Positions 1 to 6,463 of a DNA stretch of 15,199 nucleotides are shown here, piece by piece; position 1 is the stretch's first letter, and each line of letters opens with the position of its first letter. Under the pieces are notes generated by a model. That model had not been told where the DNA came from and searched no databases. It saw nothing but the letters and a program-made list of their open reading frames with translations. The translations under genes and the position numbers were made by a program. The stretch is from RAM1 sp943372515 (GTDB taxonomy: Bacteria > Pseudomonadota > Gammaproteobacteria > Burkholderiales > Burkholderiaceae_C), in the NCBI GenBank assembly GCA_943372515.1, contig CALRYY010000103.1, positions 1-15,199 of the forward strand, read 5' to 3'.

Positions 1-315
1 CTGCGGGTGATCCCGCGCCAGCTGGACGGTCAGGGCGTGGTGGAGTTTTCTGTCATGGACTCAGGCCAGGGCCTGGCACCCGAAGTGATGGAACGTCTGT
101 ACGAAGCCTTCTTTTCGACCAAGGTCGAAGGCATGGGCATCGGCCTGAACCTGTGCCGCACCATTGTGGAGTCCCACCACGGCCGGATGCAGGCAGAGAA
201 CATCTACAATGGCCCGGAGGTGATCGGCTGCCGTTTTTCCTTCTGGATTCCGGTCTCCGACGCTACAAATTCGATAGTGACGCCCAACAGTTCGGGCGCT
301 GGAGTGTCTGCATGA
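1..315 (+). CDS. Sensor histidine kinase, C-terminal ATPase domain (5' truncated by window)
   Basis: Only the last 104 codons are present; the frame is open to the first base, so the gene starts outside the window. The visible part is the end of a GHKL/HATPase_c domain. It has a G1-type box, DSGQGL at about residues 20-25 of the fragment, and a G2-type glycine-rich box, GMGIGLNL, followed by the typical helix CRTIVESHHG. The sequence ends soon after the domain, as in orthodox kinases. In this family the domain binds ATP and phosphorylates a conserved histidine, which would lie upstream. The TGA stop overlaps the next start codon (ATGA), so the kinase and the response regulator are almost certainly one translationally coupled two-component unit. 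The sensory domain and signal are not visible. A FixL-like or PAS-containing kinase is plausible given the FixJ-type partner, but this is inference. Confidence 0.9.
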   Translation: MRVIPRQLDGQGVVEFSVMDSGQGLAPEVMERLYEAFFSTKVEGMGIGLNLCRTIVESHHGRMQAENIYNGPEVIGCRFSFWIPVSDATNSIVTPNSSGAGVSA

Positions 316-938
316 GCCTGATCCCCAAGAAGGGTACCGTCTATGTCGTCGATGACGACGAAGCCGTGCGCGACTCGCTGCAATGGCTGCTGGAAGGCAA
401 GGACTACCGCGTGCGCTGCTTTGAGTCCGCCGAATCCTTCCTGTCGCGCTACGACCCTCGCGAAGTCGCCTGCCTGATCGTGGACATCCGCATGGGCGGC
501 ATGACGGGCCTGGAATTGCAGGACCGCCTGATCGAGCGCAAATCCCCGCTGCCCATCGTGTTCATCACCGGCCACGGCGACGTGCCGATGGCCGTGAACA
601 CCATGAAAAAAGGCGCGATGGACTTCATCCAGAAGCCCTTCAAGGAAGAAGAGCTGGTGGGCCTGGTCGAGCGCATGCTGGACCATGCCAAGGGCGCGTT
701 CGCCGAATACCAGAGCGCCGCCAGCCGCGACGCCCTGCTGTCCAAGCTGACCAGCCGCGAGGCCCAGGTGCTGGAACGCATCGTCGCTGGCCGGTTGAAC
801 AAGCAGATCGCCGACGACCTGGGCATCAGCATCAAGACGGTGGAGGCACACCGCGCCAACATCATGGAAAAGCTCAACGCCAACACGGTCGCCGACCTGC
901 TCAAGATTGCCCTCGGACAAAACGCGCCGAAACAGTAA
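312..938 (+). CDS. FixJ-type response regulator (receiver + LuxR HTH)
   Basis: A 208-residue DNA-binding response regulator. The N-terminal receiver domain (about 8-125) has the acidic cluster DDDE at 14-17, the phospho-acceptor D58 in IVDIRMGGM, the switch T86 in FITGHGD and K108 in KPF. The C-terminal LuxR/FixJ helix-turn-helix (about 144-201) begins LTSRE and carries IADDLGISIKTVEAHR. These are the family's standard features and length. An ATG at 312 is preferred over in-frame starts further upstream: it has GGAG at 301-304 with 7 nt spacing, it overlaps the kinase stop by 4 nt, and the protein begins just before the receiver's first strand. Phosphorylation by the upstream kinase should drive DNA binding. 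The target genes cannot be told from sequence; the downstream folD is separated by a hairpin-rich repeat and need not be regulated by it. Confidence 0.95.
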   Translation: MSLIPKKGTVYVVDDDEAVRDSLQWLLEGKDYRVRCFESAESFLSRYDPREVACLIVDIRMGGMTGLELQDRLIERKSPLPIVFITGHGDVPMAVNTMKKGAMDFIQKPFKEEELVGLVERMLDHAKGAFAEYQSAASRDALLSKLTSREAQVLERIVAGRLNKQIADDLGISIKTVEAHRANIMEKLNANTVADLLKIALGQNAPKQ

Positions 939-1008
939 CCCCCCGAAGCGCCTTCGGCGCCTCCCCCCAGGGGGCGCCACCCGTGGCCCGGCAAAGCCGG
1001 TTCCACGG
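939..1008 (+). repeat. GC-rich three-hairpin intergenic repeat (REP-like)
   Basis: The whole gap between the response regulator stop and folD is foldable. Hairpin 1 is GCGCC-TTC-GGCGC (948-960), with an alternative CCGAAG-CGC-CTTCGG (943-957). Hairpin 2 pairs 956-964 with 970-978 around a CCCCA loop. Hairpin 3 pairs CCGTGG (981-986) with CCACGG (1003-1008) and, inside it, CCGGC (988-992) with GCCGG (996-1000) around AAA. I recall closely similar GC-rich elements, with the CCCGGCAAAGCCGG core, scattered between genes of Comamonadaceae. That is memory, not a search. None of the hairpins is followed by a T tract, so it is not a classical intrinsic terminator, though it may stabilise or attenuate transcripts. 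Confidence 0.6.
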
Positions 1009-1022
1009 TGGCCCTGAAAAAA

Positions 1023-1886
1023 ATGACCGCACAGTTGATAGATGGCAACGCGCTTGCCAGGCAAATCCGGGCCGACGTCACCGGCCGCACCCAGGCGCTG
1101 AAGGCACGTGGCGTCAACCCGTTCCTGGCGATCCTGCTGGTGGGCGAAGACCCCGCCAGCCAGGTCTACACAAAACACAAGGTCAACGACAGCACCGAAA
1201 CCGGCCTGACCGCCGTGCTGGAAGCACACCCCGCCACCCTGCCCGAGGTCGCTCTGCTGGAACGCATTCGCCAGCTCAATAACGACCCATCAGTGCACGG
1301 CATCCTGGTGCAGTTGCCGCTGCCCAAGCACATGGACTCGCAAAAGGTCATTGAAACCATCTCGCCCGCCAAGGACGTGGACGGTTTCCATGTGGCCAGC
1401 GCCGGCGCACTGATGGTGGGCCGCCCGGGCTTTTGGCCCTGCACACCCTTTGGCTGCATGAAGATGCTGGAGTCCATCGGCTACGACCTGCGCGGCAAGC
1501 ATGCCGTGGTGATCGGTCGCAGCAACATTGTGGGCAAGCCCATGGCCATGATGCTGCTGGCCAAAAACGCCACCGTCACCATCTGCCACAGCGCCACGCC
1601 CGACCTGAAGGCCATGACGCTGCAGGCCGACGTGGTCGTGGCGGCCGTGGGCAAGCGCAATGTGCTGACCGCTGACATGGTCAAACCCGGCGCCGTGGTG
1701 ATCGACGTAGGCATGAACCGCAACGACGCCGGCAAGCTCTGCGGCGATGTGGACTTTGACGGCGTGAAAGAAGTCGCTGGCTGGATCACCCCCGTGCCAG
1801 GCGGCGTGGGCCCCATGACCCGTGCGATGCTGCTGGTCAACACACTCGACGCAGCGGAGCGCGCGGCCGGCCAATCGTCGGTATAG
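1023..1886 (+). CDS. folD: Bifunctional methylenetetrahydrofolate dehydrogenase / methenyl-THF cyclohydrolase
   Basis: FolD interconverts 5,10-methylene-THF and 10-formyl-THF in the cytosol in two steps (NADP-dependent dehydrogenase, then cyclohydrolase), feeding purine and formyl-Met synthesis. The product is 287 residues, normal for the family. Visible motifs: SQVY with Y49 and catalytic K53; VQLPLPKH (97-103); KDVDGFH (117-123) with D120; the Rossmann signature GRSNIVGKP (165-173); and the C-terminal PVPGGVGPMT (257-266). After K53 the sequence reads VNDSTETG instead of the KACEEVG-like stretch of E. coli. ATG 1023 is chosen because MTAQLIDG is the usual N-terminus; GTG at 1008 would add five unsupported residues. 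There is no good Shine-Dalgarno: the nearest candidate, GGTGG at 1007-1011, begins at the base of the upstream hairpin. Its neighbours do not share its pathway. Confidence 0.97.
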   Translation: MTAQLIDGNALARQIRADVTGRTQALKARGVNPFLAILLVGEDPASQVYTKHKVNDSTETGLTAVLEAHPATLPEVALLERIRQLNNDPSVHGILVQLPLPKHMDSQKVIETISPAKDVDGFHVASAGALMVGRPGFWPCTPFGCMKMLESIGYDLRGKHAVVIGRSNIVGKPMAMMLLAKNATVTICHSATPDLKAMTLQADVVVAAVGKRNVLTADMVKPGAVVIDVGMNRNDAGKLCGDVDFDGVKEVAGWITPVPGGVGPMTRAMLLVNTLDAAERAAGQSSV

Positions 1887-1954
1887 GCAGGTTCAATGGC
1901 CAAAAGGCCGTGAACTGCGGTTGAAACGGGCTCATGTGCCGCAAAATACCGGGC

Positions 1955-3985
1955 ATGAGCAACCCCCTCCTCGACTTCTCCGACCTGCCCCTGTTTGACC
2001 GGATCACCCCCGGTGACGTGGCGCCCGCCATTGACAGTTTGTTGCAAGACGCCAATCAGGCGCTGGAGACGGTGACCCATGCGGCATTTCCTGCTGAATG
2101 GCCTGCCATTTCCAAATCACTGGACGTCGCCACCGAGCGCCTGGGCCGGGCCTGGGGCGCCGTGAGCCACCTCAACGGCGTCGCGGACACGCCTGAGTTG
2201 CGCGCCGCCTACAACGACGCCCTGCCCCGCGTCACCGAGTTCTGGACTCGCCTGGGCGCCGACGAGCGCCTCTACGCCAAGTACAAGGCGATAGACCCCG
2301 CCACCCTGGACGCCGAACAGCGCCAGGCCCTGAAAAACGCCATGCGCAACTTTGTGCTGTCGGGCGCCGAGCTGCAGGGTGAGGCCAAAGAGCGATTTGC
2401 CAAAATCCAGGAGCGCCAGGCCGAGTTGAGCCAGAAGTTCAGCGAAAACGCGCTGGACGCCACTGACGCCTGGAGCTATTACGCCAGCGCCGGCGAGCTT
2501 CAGGGCGTGCCCGACGACGTGGTGCAGGCCGCCCAGGCCGCCGCACAGGCCGACGGCAAGGAAGGCTTCAAGCTCACCCTCAAGATGCCGTGCTACCTGC
2601 CCGTCATGCAGTTTGCCCACAGCAGCGCACTGCGCGAAAAGCTCTACCGCGCCTATGTCACGCGCGCCAGCGACCAGAGCCCCGAAGAGTTCCGCAGATT
2701 CGACAACACAGAACTGGTGCGCGAAATCCTGACGCTGCGCCAGGAGGAATCGCACCTGCTGGGCTACAACAATTTCGGCGAGGTATCGGTGGTGGCCAAG
2801 ATGGCCGATTCACCACAAGAGGTCATCACTTTCCTGCGCGACCTGGGTGCGCGGGCCAAGCCCTATGCCCACAAAGACCTGGCCGACATGCGCGAATTTG
2901 CAGCCGCTGAACTGAAGCTGGCCGACCCGCAACCCTGGGACTGGCCCTACGTGGGCGAAAAGCTCAAGGAAGCGCGCTATGCCTTCAGCGAACAAGAGGT
3001 GAAACAGTACTTCCCCGCGCCCAAGGTGCTGGCCGGGCTGTTCAAGATCGTGGAGACGTTGTTTGAAGTGTCCATCCGCCGCGACAGCGCGCCGGTGTGG
3101 CACCCGTCGGTAGAGTTCTACCGGATTGAACGGGGCTCAACGCTGGTCGGCCAGTTCTACCTGGACCCTTCTGCCCGCGCCGGCAAGCGCGGCGGCGCCT
3201 GGATGGACGACGTGCGCGCCCGCTGGCTGCGCCCCGACACGGGCACGCTGCAAACACCGGTGGCCCACCTGGTATGCAACTTTGCCGATGGTGTGGGCGG
3301 CAAGCCACCGCTGCTCACCCACGACGACGTGACCACGATGTTCCATGAATTCGGCCACGGCTTGCACCACATGCTGACGCAGGTGAACGAGCGCGACGTG
3401 TCGGGCATCAGCGGCGTGGAGTGGGACGCGGTGGAGCTGCCCAGCCAGTTCATGGAAAACTTCTGCTGGGAATGGAACGTGCTGCGCCACATGACGTCGC
3501 ACGTGGACACCGGCGAGCCGCTGCCGCGCGAATTGTTCGACAAGATGCTGGCGGCCAAAAACTTCCAGAGCGGTATGCAGACGCTGCGCCAGATCGAATT
3601 TGCCCTGTTTGACATGCTGCTGCACACCGAACACGACCCCGCGCAGGACTTCATGCCGCTGCTGCAGCAAGTCCGCGCCCAGGTCGCCGTCATCCAGCCG
3701 CCGGCCTTCAGCCGCACGGCACACACGTTCAGCCATATTTTTGCCGGGGGTTATGCGGCGGGCTACTACAGCTACAAATGGGCCGAGGTGCTCAGTGCAG
3801 ATGCCTATGCCGCATTTGAGGAAAGTACTGGTAAAGACGGTGAACCTGATATCGAAACCGGTAGAAAATACCGCCAGGCCATCCTGGAAGCCGGCGGAAG
3901 CCGGCCCGCCATGGAGTCGTTCAAGGCGTTCCGGGGCCGGGAGCCCACGCTGGATGCGCTGCTGCGCCACCAGGGCATGGCCTGA
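1955..3985 (+). CDS. prlC: Oligopeptidase A, M3-family zinc metallopeptidase
   Basis: A 676-residue cytosolic peptidase of the thimet oligopeptidase family; E. coli OpdA/PrlC, about 680 residues, degrades short peptides including cleaved signal peptides. The zinc site is intact: HEFGH at 464-468 (H464, E465, H468) and a third ligand E494 within the conserved ELPSQFMENF block. The C-terminal family blocks HIFAGGYAAGYYSYKWAEVL and AFRGREP are also present. ATG 1955 (MSNPLLDF) is preferred because known relatives start near this point; an ATG at 1934 would add seven residues with no family support, and neither start has a clear Shine-Dalgarno. It lies 68 bp downstream of folD in the same direction. 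That gap holds an imperfect stem (about 1891-1915) without a T tract, so read-through from folD is possible. A lower-GC patch near 3815-3875 stays in frame and encodes expected family sequence. Confidence 0.96.
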   Translation: MSNPLLDFSDLPLFDRITPGDVAPAIDSLLQDANQALETVTHAAFPAEWPAISKSLDVATERLGRAWGAVSHLNGVADTPELRAAYNDALPRVTEFWTRLGADERLYAKYKAIDPATLDAEQRQALKNAMRNFVLSGAELQGEAKERFAKIQERQAELSQKFSENALDATDAWSYYASAGELQGVPDDVVQAAQAAAQADGKEGFKLTLKMPCYLPVMQFAHSSALREKLYRAYVTRASDQSPEEFRRFDNTELVREILTLRQEESHLLGYNNFGEVSVVAKMADSPQEVITFLRDLGARAKPYAHKDLADMREFAAAELKLADPQPWDWPYVGEKLKEARYAFSEQEVKQYFPAPKVLAGLFKIVETLFEVSIRRDSAPVWHPSVEFYRIERGSTLVGQFYLDPSARAGKRGGAWMDDVRARWLRPDTGTLQTPVAHLVCNFADGVGGKPPLLTHDDVTTMFHEFGHGLHHMLTQVNERDVSGISGVEWDAVELPSQFMENFCWEWNVLRHMTSHVDTGEPLPRELFDKMLAAKNFQSGMQTLRQIEFALFDMLLHTEHDPAQDFMPLLQQVRAQVAVIQPPAFSRTAHTFSHIFAGGYAAGYYSYKWAEVLSADAYAAFEESTGKDGEPDIETGRKYRQAILEAGGSRPAMESFKAFRGREPTLDALLRHQGMA

Positions 3986-4049
3986 AGAACAGCCCTGCGT
4001 GTCAAGCCACTGGAACGTTGCTGGAAATAAAATCGCTGGAGTCATGCCG

Positions 4050-4703
4050 ATGTCATTTGCCACCCGTTTTGCCATTGCCGGTCTGACCGGCCTGCTCGCC
4101 GCTGGCGCATTGGCGCCGCTGCATGCACAACAGGTCTATCGCATCGTGGGGCCGGACGGCAAGGTGACGTTCTCGGACAAGCCCCCGCTGGATGCCAAAG
4201 CCAATGCCCAGACCACCACGCCATCTGGCGCTGCAAGTGGTAGCGCAGGGCCTGCCTTGCCGTTTGAGCTGCGCAATGTGGTCAGCAGGTTCCCCGTCAC
4301 GCTGTACACGGGACCCAACTGCGCGCCGTGCGGCTCGGGACGCAACCTTCTGTCAGGCCGGGGCATCCCCTTCAACGAACGCACGGTCAGCACCAATGAC
4401 GACCTGGACGCCCTGCAGCGTCTGAGCGGCAGCACCGGCCTGCCGTTTCTGACGATTGGGGGGCAACAACTGAAGGGGTACTCAGAAGTCGAATGGGGCC
4501 AGTTCCTGGACGCCGCAGGCTACCCCAAGACTTCGGTGCTGCCCGCAGGCTACCGCGCGGCGCCCGCGGCCCCCCTGGTGGCGGTGCAGGCGCCCCGCCC
4601 TGCGCCTGTGCCCGCCGCTGCACCAACAGCCGCCGCCCCGCCTGCACCCGCACCGACGACTCCCGGCCCCACGCCAGACAATCCGGCAGGTATCCGCTTC
4701 TAG
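4050..4703 (+). CDS. Secreted DUF4124 / glutaredoxin-like protein with Pro/Ala-rich tail
   Basis: A 217-residue exported protein in three parts. Residues 1-26 are a Sec signal peptide (hydrophobic stretch from AIAGLTGLLAAGALA, likely cut after LHA). Residues 27-50 resemble DUF4124 (QVYRIVGPDGKVTFSDKPP). Residues 81-155 are a thioredoxin-fold, glutaredoxin-like domain with active site C91-A-P-C94, a candidate cis-Pro (P132 in GLPFLTIGG) and a GY loop. The tail, about 168-217, is rich in proline and alanine. It probably handles disulfides in the periplasm; the partner is unknown. ATG 4050 is chosen over ATG 4044 because GGAG at 4038-4041 is 8 nt from the former but only 2 nt from the latter. 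It follows prlC by 64 bp and converges on rpiA. This domain combination is common in Burkholderiales, but its biochemical role is not established as far as I know. Confidence 0.85.
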   Translation: MSFATRFAIAGLTGLLAAGALAPLHAQQVYRIVGPDGKVTFSDKPPLDAKANAQTTTPSGAASGSAGPALPFELRNVVSRFPVTLYTGPNCAPCGSGRNLLSGRGIPFNERTVSTNDDLDALQRLSGSTGLPFLTIGGQQLKGYSEVEWGQFLDAAGYPKTSVLPAGYRAAPAAPLVAVQAPRPAPVPAAAPTAAAPPAPAPTTPGPTPDNPAGIRF

Positions 4704-4717
4704 ACCCGGCAGGGTCT
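4702..4717. terminator. Short stem-loop between convergent genes
   Basis: AGACCC-GGCA-GGGTCT forms a perfect 6-bp stem with a 4-nt loop. It fills the gap between the DUF4124 gene stop (4701-4703) and the rpiA stop (4717-4719). It lacks a T tract on either strand, so termination strength is doubtful, but the position suits a shared end for two converging transcripts. Confidence 0.35.
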
Positions 4718-5388
4718 CAAAATACCAGCGTCTTGACGCCTGTGGCCGTGCCCAGCAGGCACACGGCCGCCTTCTGGTGCGCAAACACGCCCACCGTCAC
4801 CACGCCGGGCCACTGATTCACCTCGGACTCAAACGCCAACGGGTCGCTGATACGCAGGCCCGTCACGTCCAGGATGTGCTGGCCGTTGTCGGTCACCAGC
4901 GGTTGGCCGTCTTTCAGGCGGACCGTGGGTGTGCCGCCCAGCGCCACAAACTGGCGCGTGATGCGCTGTGTGGCCATGGGGATCACCTCTACCGGCAGCG
5001 CAAAGCCGCCCAGCACGTTTACCCGCTTGGATTCGTCGGCAATGCAGACAAATTGGCGCGATTGCGCGGCCACGATCTTTTCGCGCGTAAGCGCGGCGCC
5101 GCCGCCCTTGATCATGCAGCCGGTGTGGTCAATCTCGTCGGCGCCGTCAATGTAGACCGACAGTTCCTGCACTTCGTTGCTGTCAAACACCGTGATGCCG
5201 ATGGCACGCAGCCGCTCGGTGGACGCGACGGAGCTGGACACCGCGCCCTTGATCTGGTCCTTCATGGTGGCCAGCGCGTCAATGAATTTATTGACCGTGG
5301 AGCCGGTGCCCACGCCCACGATGTCGCCGGGCACCACGTACTGCAGCGCGGCCTGGCCGACCAGGGTTTTGAGTTCGTCTTGAGTCAT
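4717..5388 (-). CDS. rpiA: Ribose-5-phosphate isomerase A
   Basis: RpiA interconverts ribulose 5-phosphate and ribose 5-phosphate in the non-oxidative pentose phosphate pathway, supplying PRPP for nucleotides. The 223-residue protein matches the family length (E. coli 219). Key features fall at the E. coli positions: the phosphate-binding loop GVGTGSTVNKFID (25-37), DGADEID (81-87) with D81 and D84, and KGGGAALTREK (94-104) with K94 and the catalytic E103. The ATG at 5388-5386 gives the usual MTQDELK start. A GGA at 5400-5398, 9 nt upstream and inside a palindrome, is the only Shine-Dalgarno-like sequence. The gene is divergent from pyrD with only 34 bp between start codons, so the two promoters must overlap each other or the opposite gene. 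Confidence 0.97.
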   Translation of the reverse strand: MTQDELKTLVGQAALQYVVPGDIVGVGTGSTVNKFIDALATMKDQIKGAVSSSVASTERLRAIGITVFDSNEVQELSVYIDGADEIDHTGCMIKGGGAALTREKIVAAQSRQFVCIADESKRVNVLGGFALPVEVIPMATQRITRQFVALGGTPTVRLKDGQPLVTDNGQHILDVTGLRISDPLAFESEVNQWPGVVTVGVFAHQKAAVCLLGTATGVKTLVF

Positions 5389-5398
5389 CTGGGAAAAT
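5369..5398 (+). promoter_or_regulatory. Candidate pyrD promoter
   Basis: TTGAGT (5369-5374), an 18-nt spacer and GAAAAT (5393-5398) form a weak sigma70-like pair (4/6 matches each) that overlaps the start of rpiA. It would place transcription start near 5405, inside the palindrome. This is inferred from consensus only, and the short intergenic gap leaves few alternatives. Confidence 0.3.
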
Positions 5399-5414
5399 CC
5401 GTGAAGTTCACGGA
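5398..5414. promoter_or_regulatory. Perfect 17-bp palindrome, candidate operator between rpiA and pyrD
   Basis: TCCGTGAA-G-TTCACGGA is a perfect inverted repeat with 8-bp arms and a single central base; after one mismatch on each side it continues for AA/TT. It sits in the middle of the 34-bp gap between the two divergent start codons. Its two ends supply the only GGA triplets near a ribosome-binding position: 8 nt before the pyrD ATG and 9 nt before the rpiA ATG. The odd-centred symmetry fits a dimeric DNA-binding protein; the protein is unknown. Confidence 0.5.
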
Positions 5415-5420
5415 ATTATC
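5415..5420 (-). promoter_or_regulatory. Candidate -10 element for rpiA
   Basis: On the minus strand GATAAT (5420-5415) matches TATAAT at 5 of 6 positions and would start transcription near 5408, about 20 nt before the rpiA ATG and inside the palindrome. No convincing -35 is seen at the expected distance, which would lie within pyrD. Confidence 0.3.
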
Positions 5421-5422
5421 CA

Positions 5423-6463
5423 ATGTCCCTTCTGCCTTACGCCCTCGCCCGTCCCTTCCTTTTCGGGCTCGACCCTGAAACTGCCCATGAGCTGACCATG
5501 CATTCACTAGCCCGGCTGCAGGGCACGCCGCTGGAATGGGCGTACTGCAACGGACTGGTGGAAGACCCCATCGAGTTGGCAGGGCTGAAATTCCCCAACC
5601 GCGTGGGCCTGGCAGCCGGACTGGACAAGAACGCGCGCTGTATCGACGGGCTGGGTGCCATGGGCTTTGGTTTTGTGGAGGTGGGCACGGTCACGCCCAA
5701 GGGCCAGCCTGGTAACCCCAAGCCGCGCATGTTCCGCCTGCCGGCGGCCCATGCACTGATCAACCGGCTGGGCTTCAACAACGATGGGCTGGATGCTTTT
5801 CTGGCCAATGTGCAGCGGGCGAACTTCCGCAAGAAGGGGCGGATTTTGGGCCTGAACATCGGCAAGAACGCCGCTACCCCCATCGAGAACGCCACCAGCG
5901 ACTACCTGACCTGCCTGGACGGCGTGTACCCGCATGCCGACTATGTAACGGTCAACATCTCCAGCCCCAACACCAGGAACCTGCGTGCGCTGCAAAGCGA
6001 CGAGGCGCTGGACGCGCTGCTGGGTGCGGTGGCACAGCGTCGCGCGGCATTGGCAAAGCAGCACCAGCGCCGCGTGCCCGTGTTTGTGAAGATTGCGCCC
6101 GACCTGGACGAATCCCAGGTGGACGTGATTGCCGCCACCCTCAAGCGCCACGCCATGGACGGTGTGGTGGCCACCAACACCACCATCAGCCGCGAAGCCG
6201 TAAAAGGTTTGCCCCACGCAGAAGAGACCGGCGGTTTGAGCGGTGCGCCCGTGTTCGAAGCCAGCAACCGCGTCATTGCGCAGCTGCGCGCGGCCCTGGG
6301 CAAGGGCTTTCCCATCATCGGTGTGGGCGGCATCCTGAGCGGCACCGACGCCGTGGCCAAGATCAAGGCGGGTGCCGACGTGGTGCAGATCTACACCGGC
6401 CTGATCTACAAAGGGCCAGACCTGGTGCGCGAAGCGGCGCTGGCGATCAGGAACGCACGCTGA
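5423..6463 (+). CDS. pyrD: Dihydroorotate dehydrogenase (quinone), class 2
   Basis: PyrD oxidises dihydroorotate to orotate with FMN and passes electrons to membrane quinone, the fourth step of pyrimidine synthesis. The 346-residue length and the N-terminal extension (MSLLPYALARPFLFGLDPETAHELT) mark it as class 2, membrane-associated; E. coli PyrD is 336 residues. Visible motifs: GLAAGLDKNA (62-71), GFVEVGTVTPKGQPGNPKPR (83-102), LINRLGFNN (112-120), VNISSPNTRNLR (177-188) holding the catalytic serine, then VFVKIAPDL, TNTT and GVGGI with a FMN phosphate-binding GADVVQIYTG near the C-terminus. The ATG at 5423 gives the standard start; a GGA 8 nt upstream lies in the palindrome shared with rpiA. 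The 3' end overlaps the convergent flavoprotein gene by 17 bp. Confidence 0.97.
   Translation: MSLLPYALARPFLFGLDPETAHELTMHSLARLQGTPLEWAYCNGLVEDPIELAGLKFPNRVGLAAGLDKNARCIDGLGAMGFGFVEVGTVTPKGQPGNPKPRMFRLPAAHALINRLGFNNDGLDAFLANVQRANFRKKGRILGLNIGKNAATPIENATSDYLTCLDGVYPHADYVTVNISSPNTRNLRALQSDEALDALLGAVAQRRAALAKQHQRRVPVFVKIAPDLDESQVDVIAATLKRHAMDGVVATNTTISREAVKGLPHAEETGGLSGAPVFEASNRVIAQLRAALGKGFPIIGVGGILSGTDAVAKIKAGADVVQIYTGLIYKGPDLVREAALAIRNAR

Noticed and set aside
1891..1915. Hairpin (GTTC...GAAC with an inner GGCC-AAAA-GGCC) between folD and prlC as a terminator
   Set aside because: The stem has a bulge and a G-T pair and no T tract follows, so I would not call it a terminator.
1934..1954. Upstream ATG of prlC adding MCRKIPG
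   Set aside because: No ribosome-binding site and no family support; MSNPLLDF at 1955 is the usual start.
3815..3875. Lower-GC patch near the 3' end of prlC as a possible inserted element
   Set aside because: The frame is intact and the encoded residues align with normal oligopeptidase A sequence around an ETGRKYR block; no flanking repeats seen.
3137..4075. A 312-codon minus-strand frame antisense to prlC
   Set aside because: Composition typical of a shadow frame, no recognisable domain, and it crosses the real prlC stop and the next gene start.
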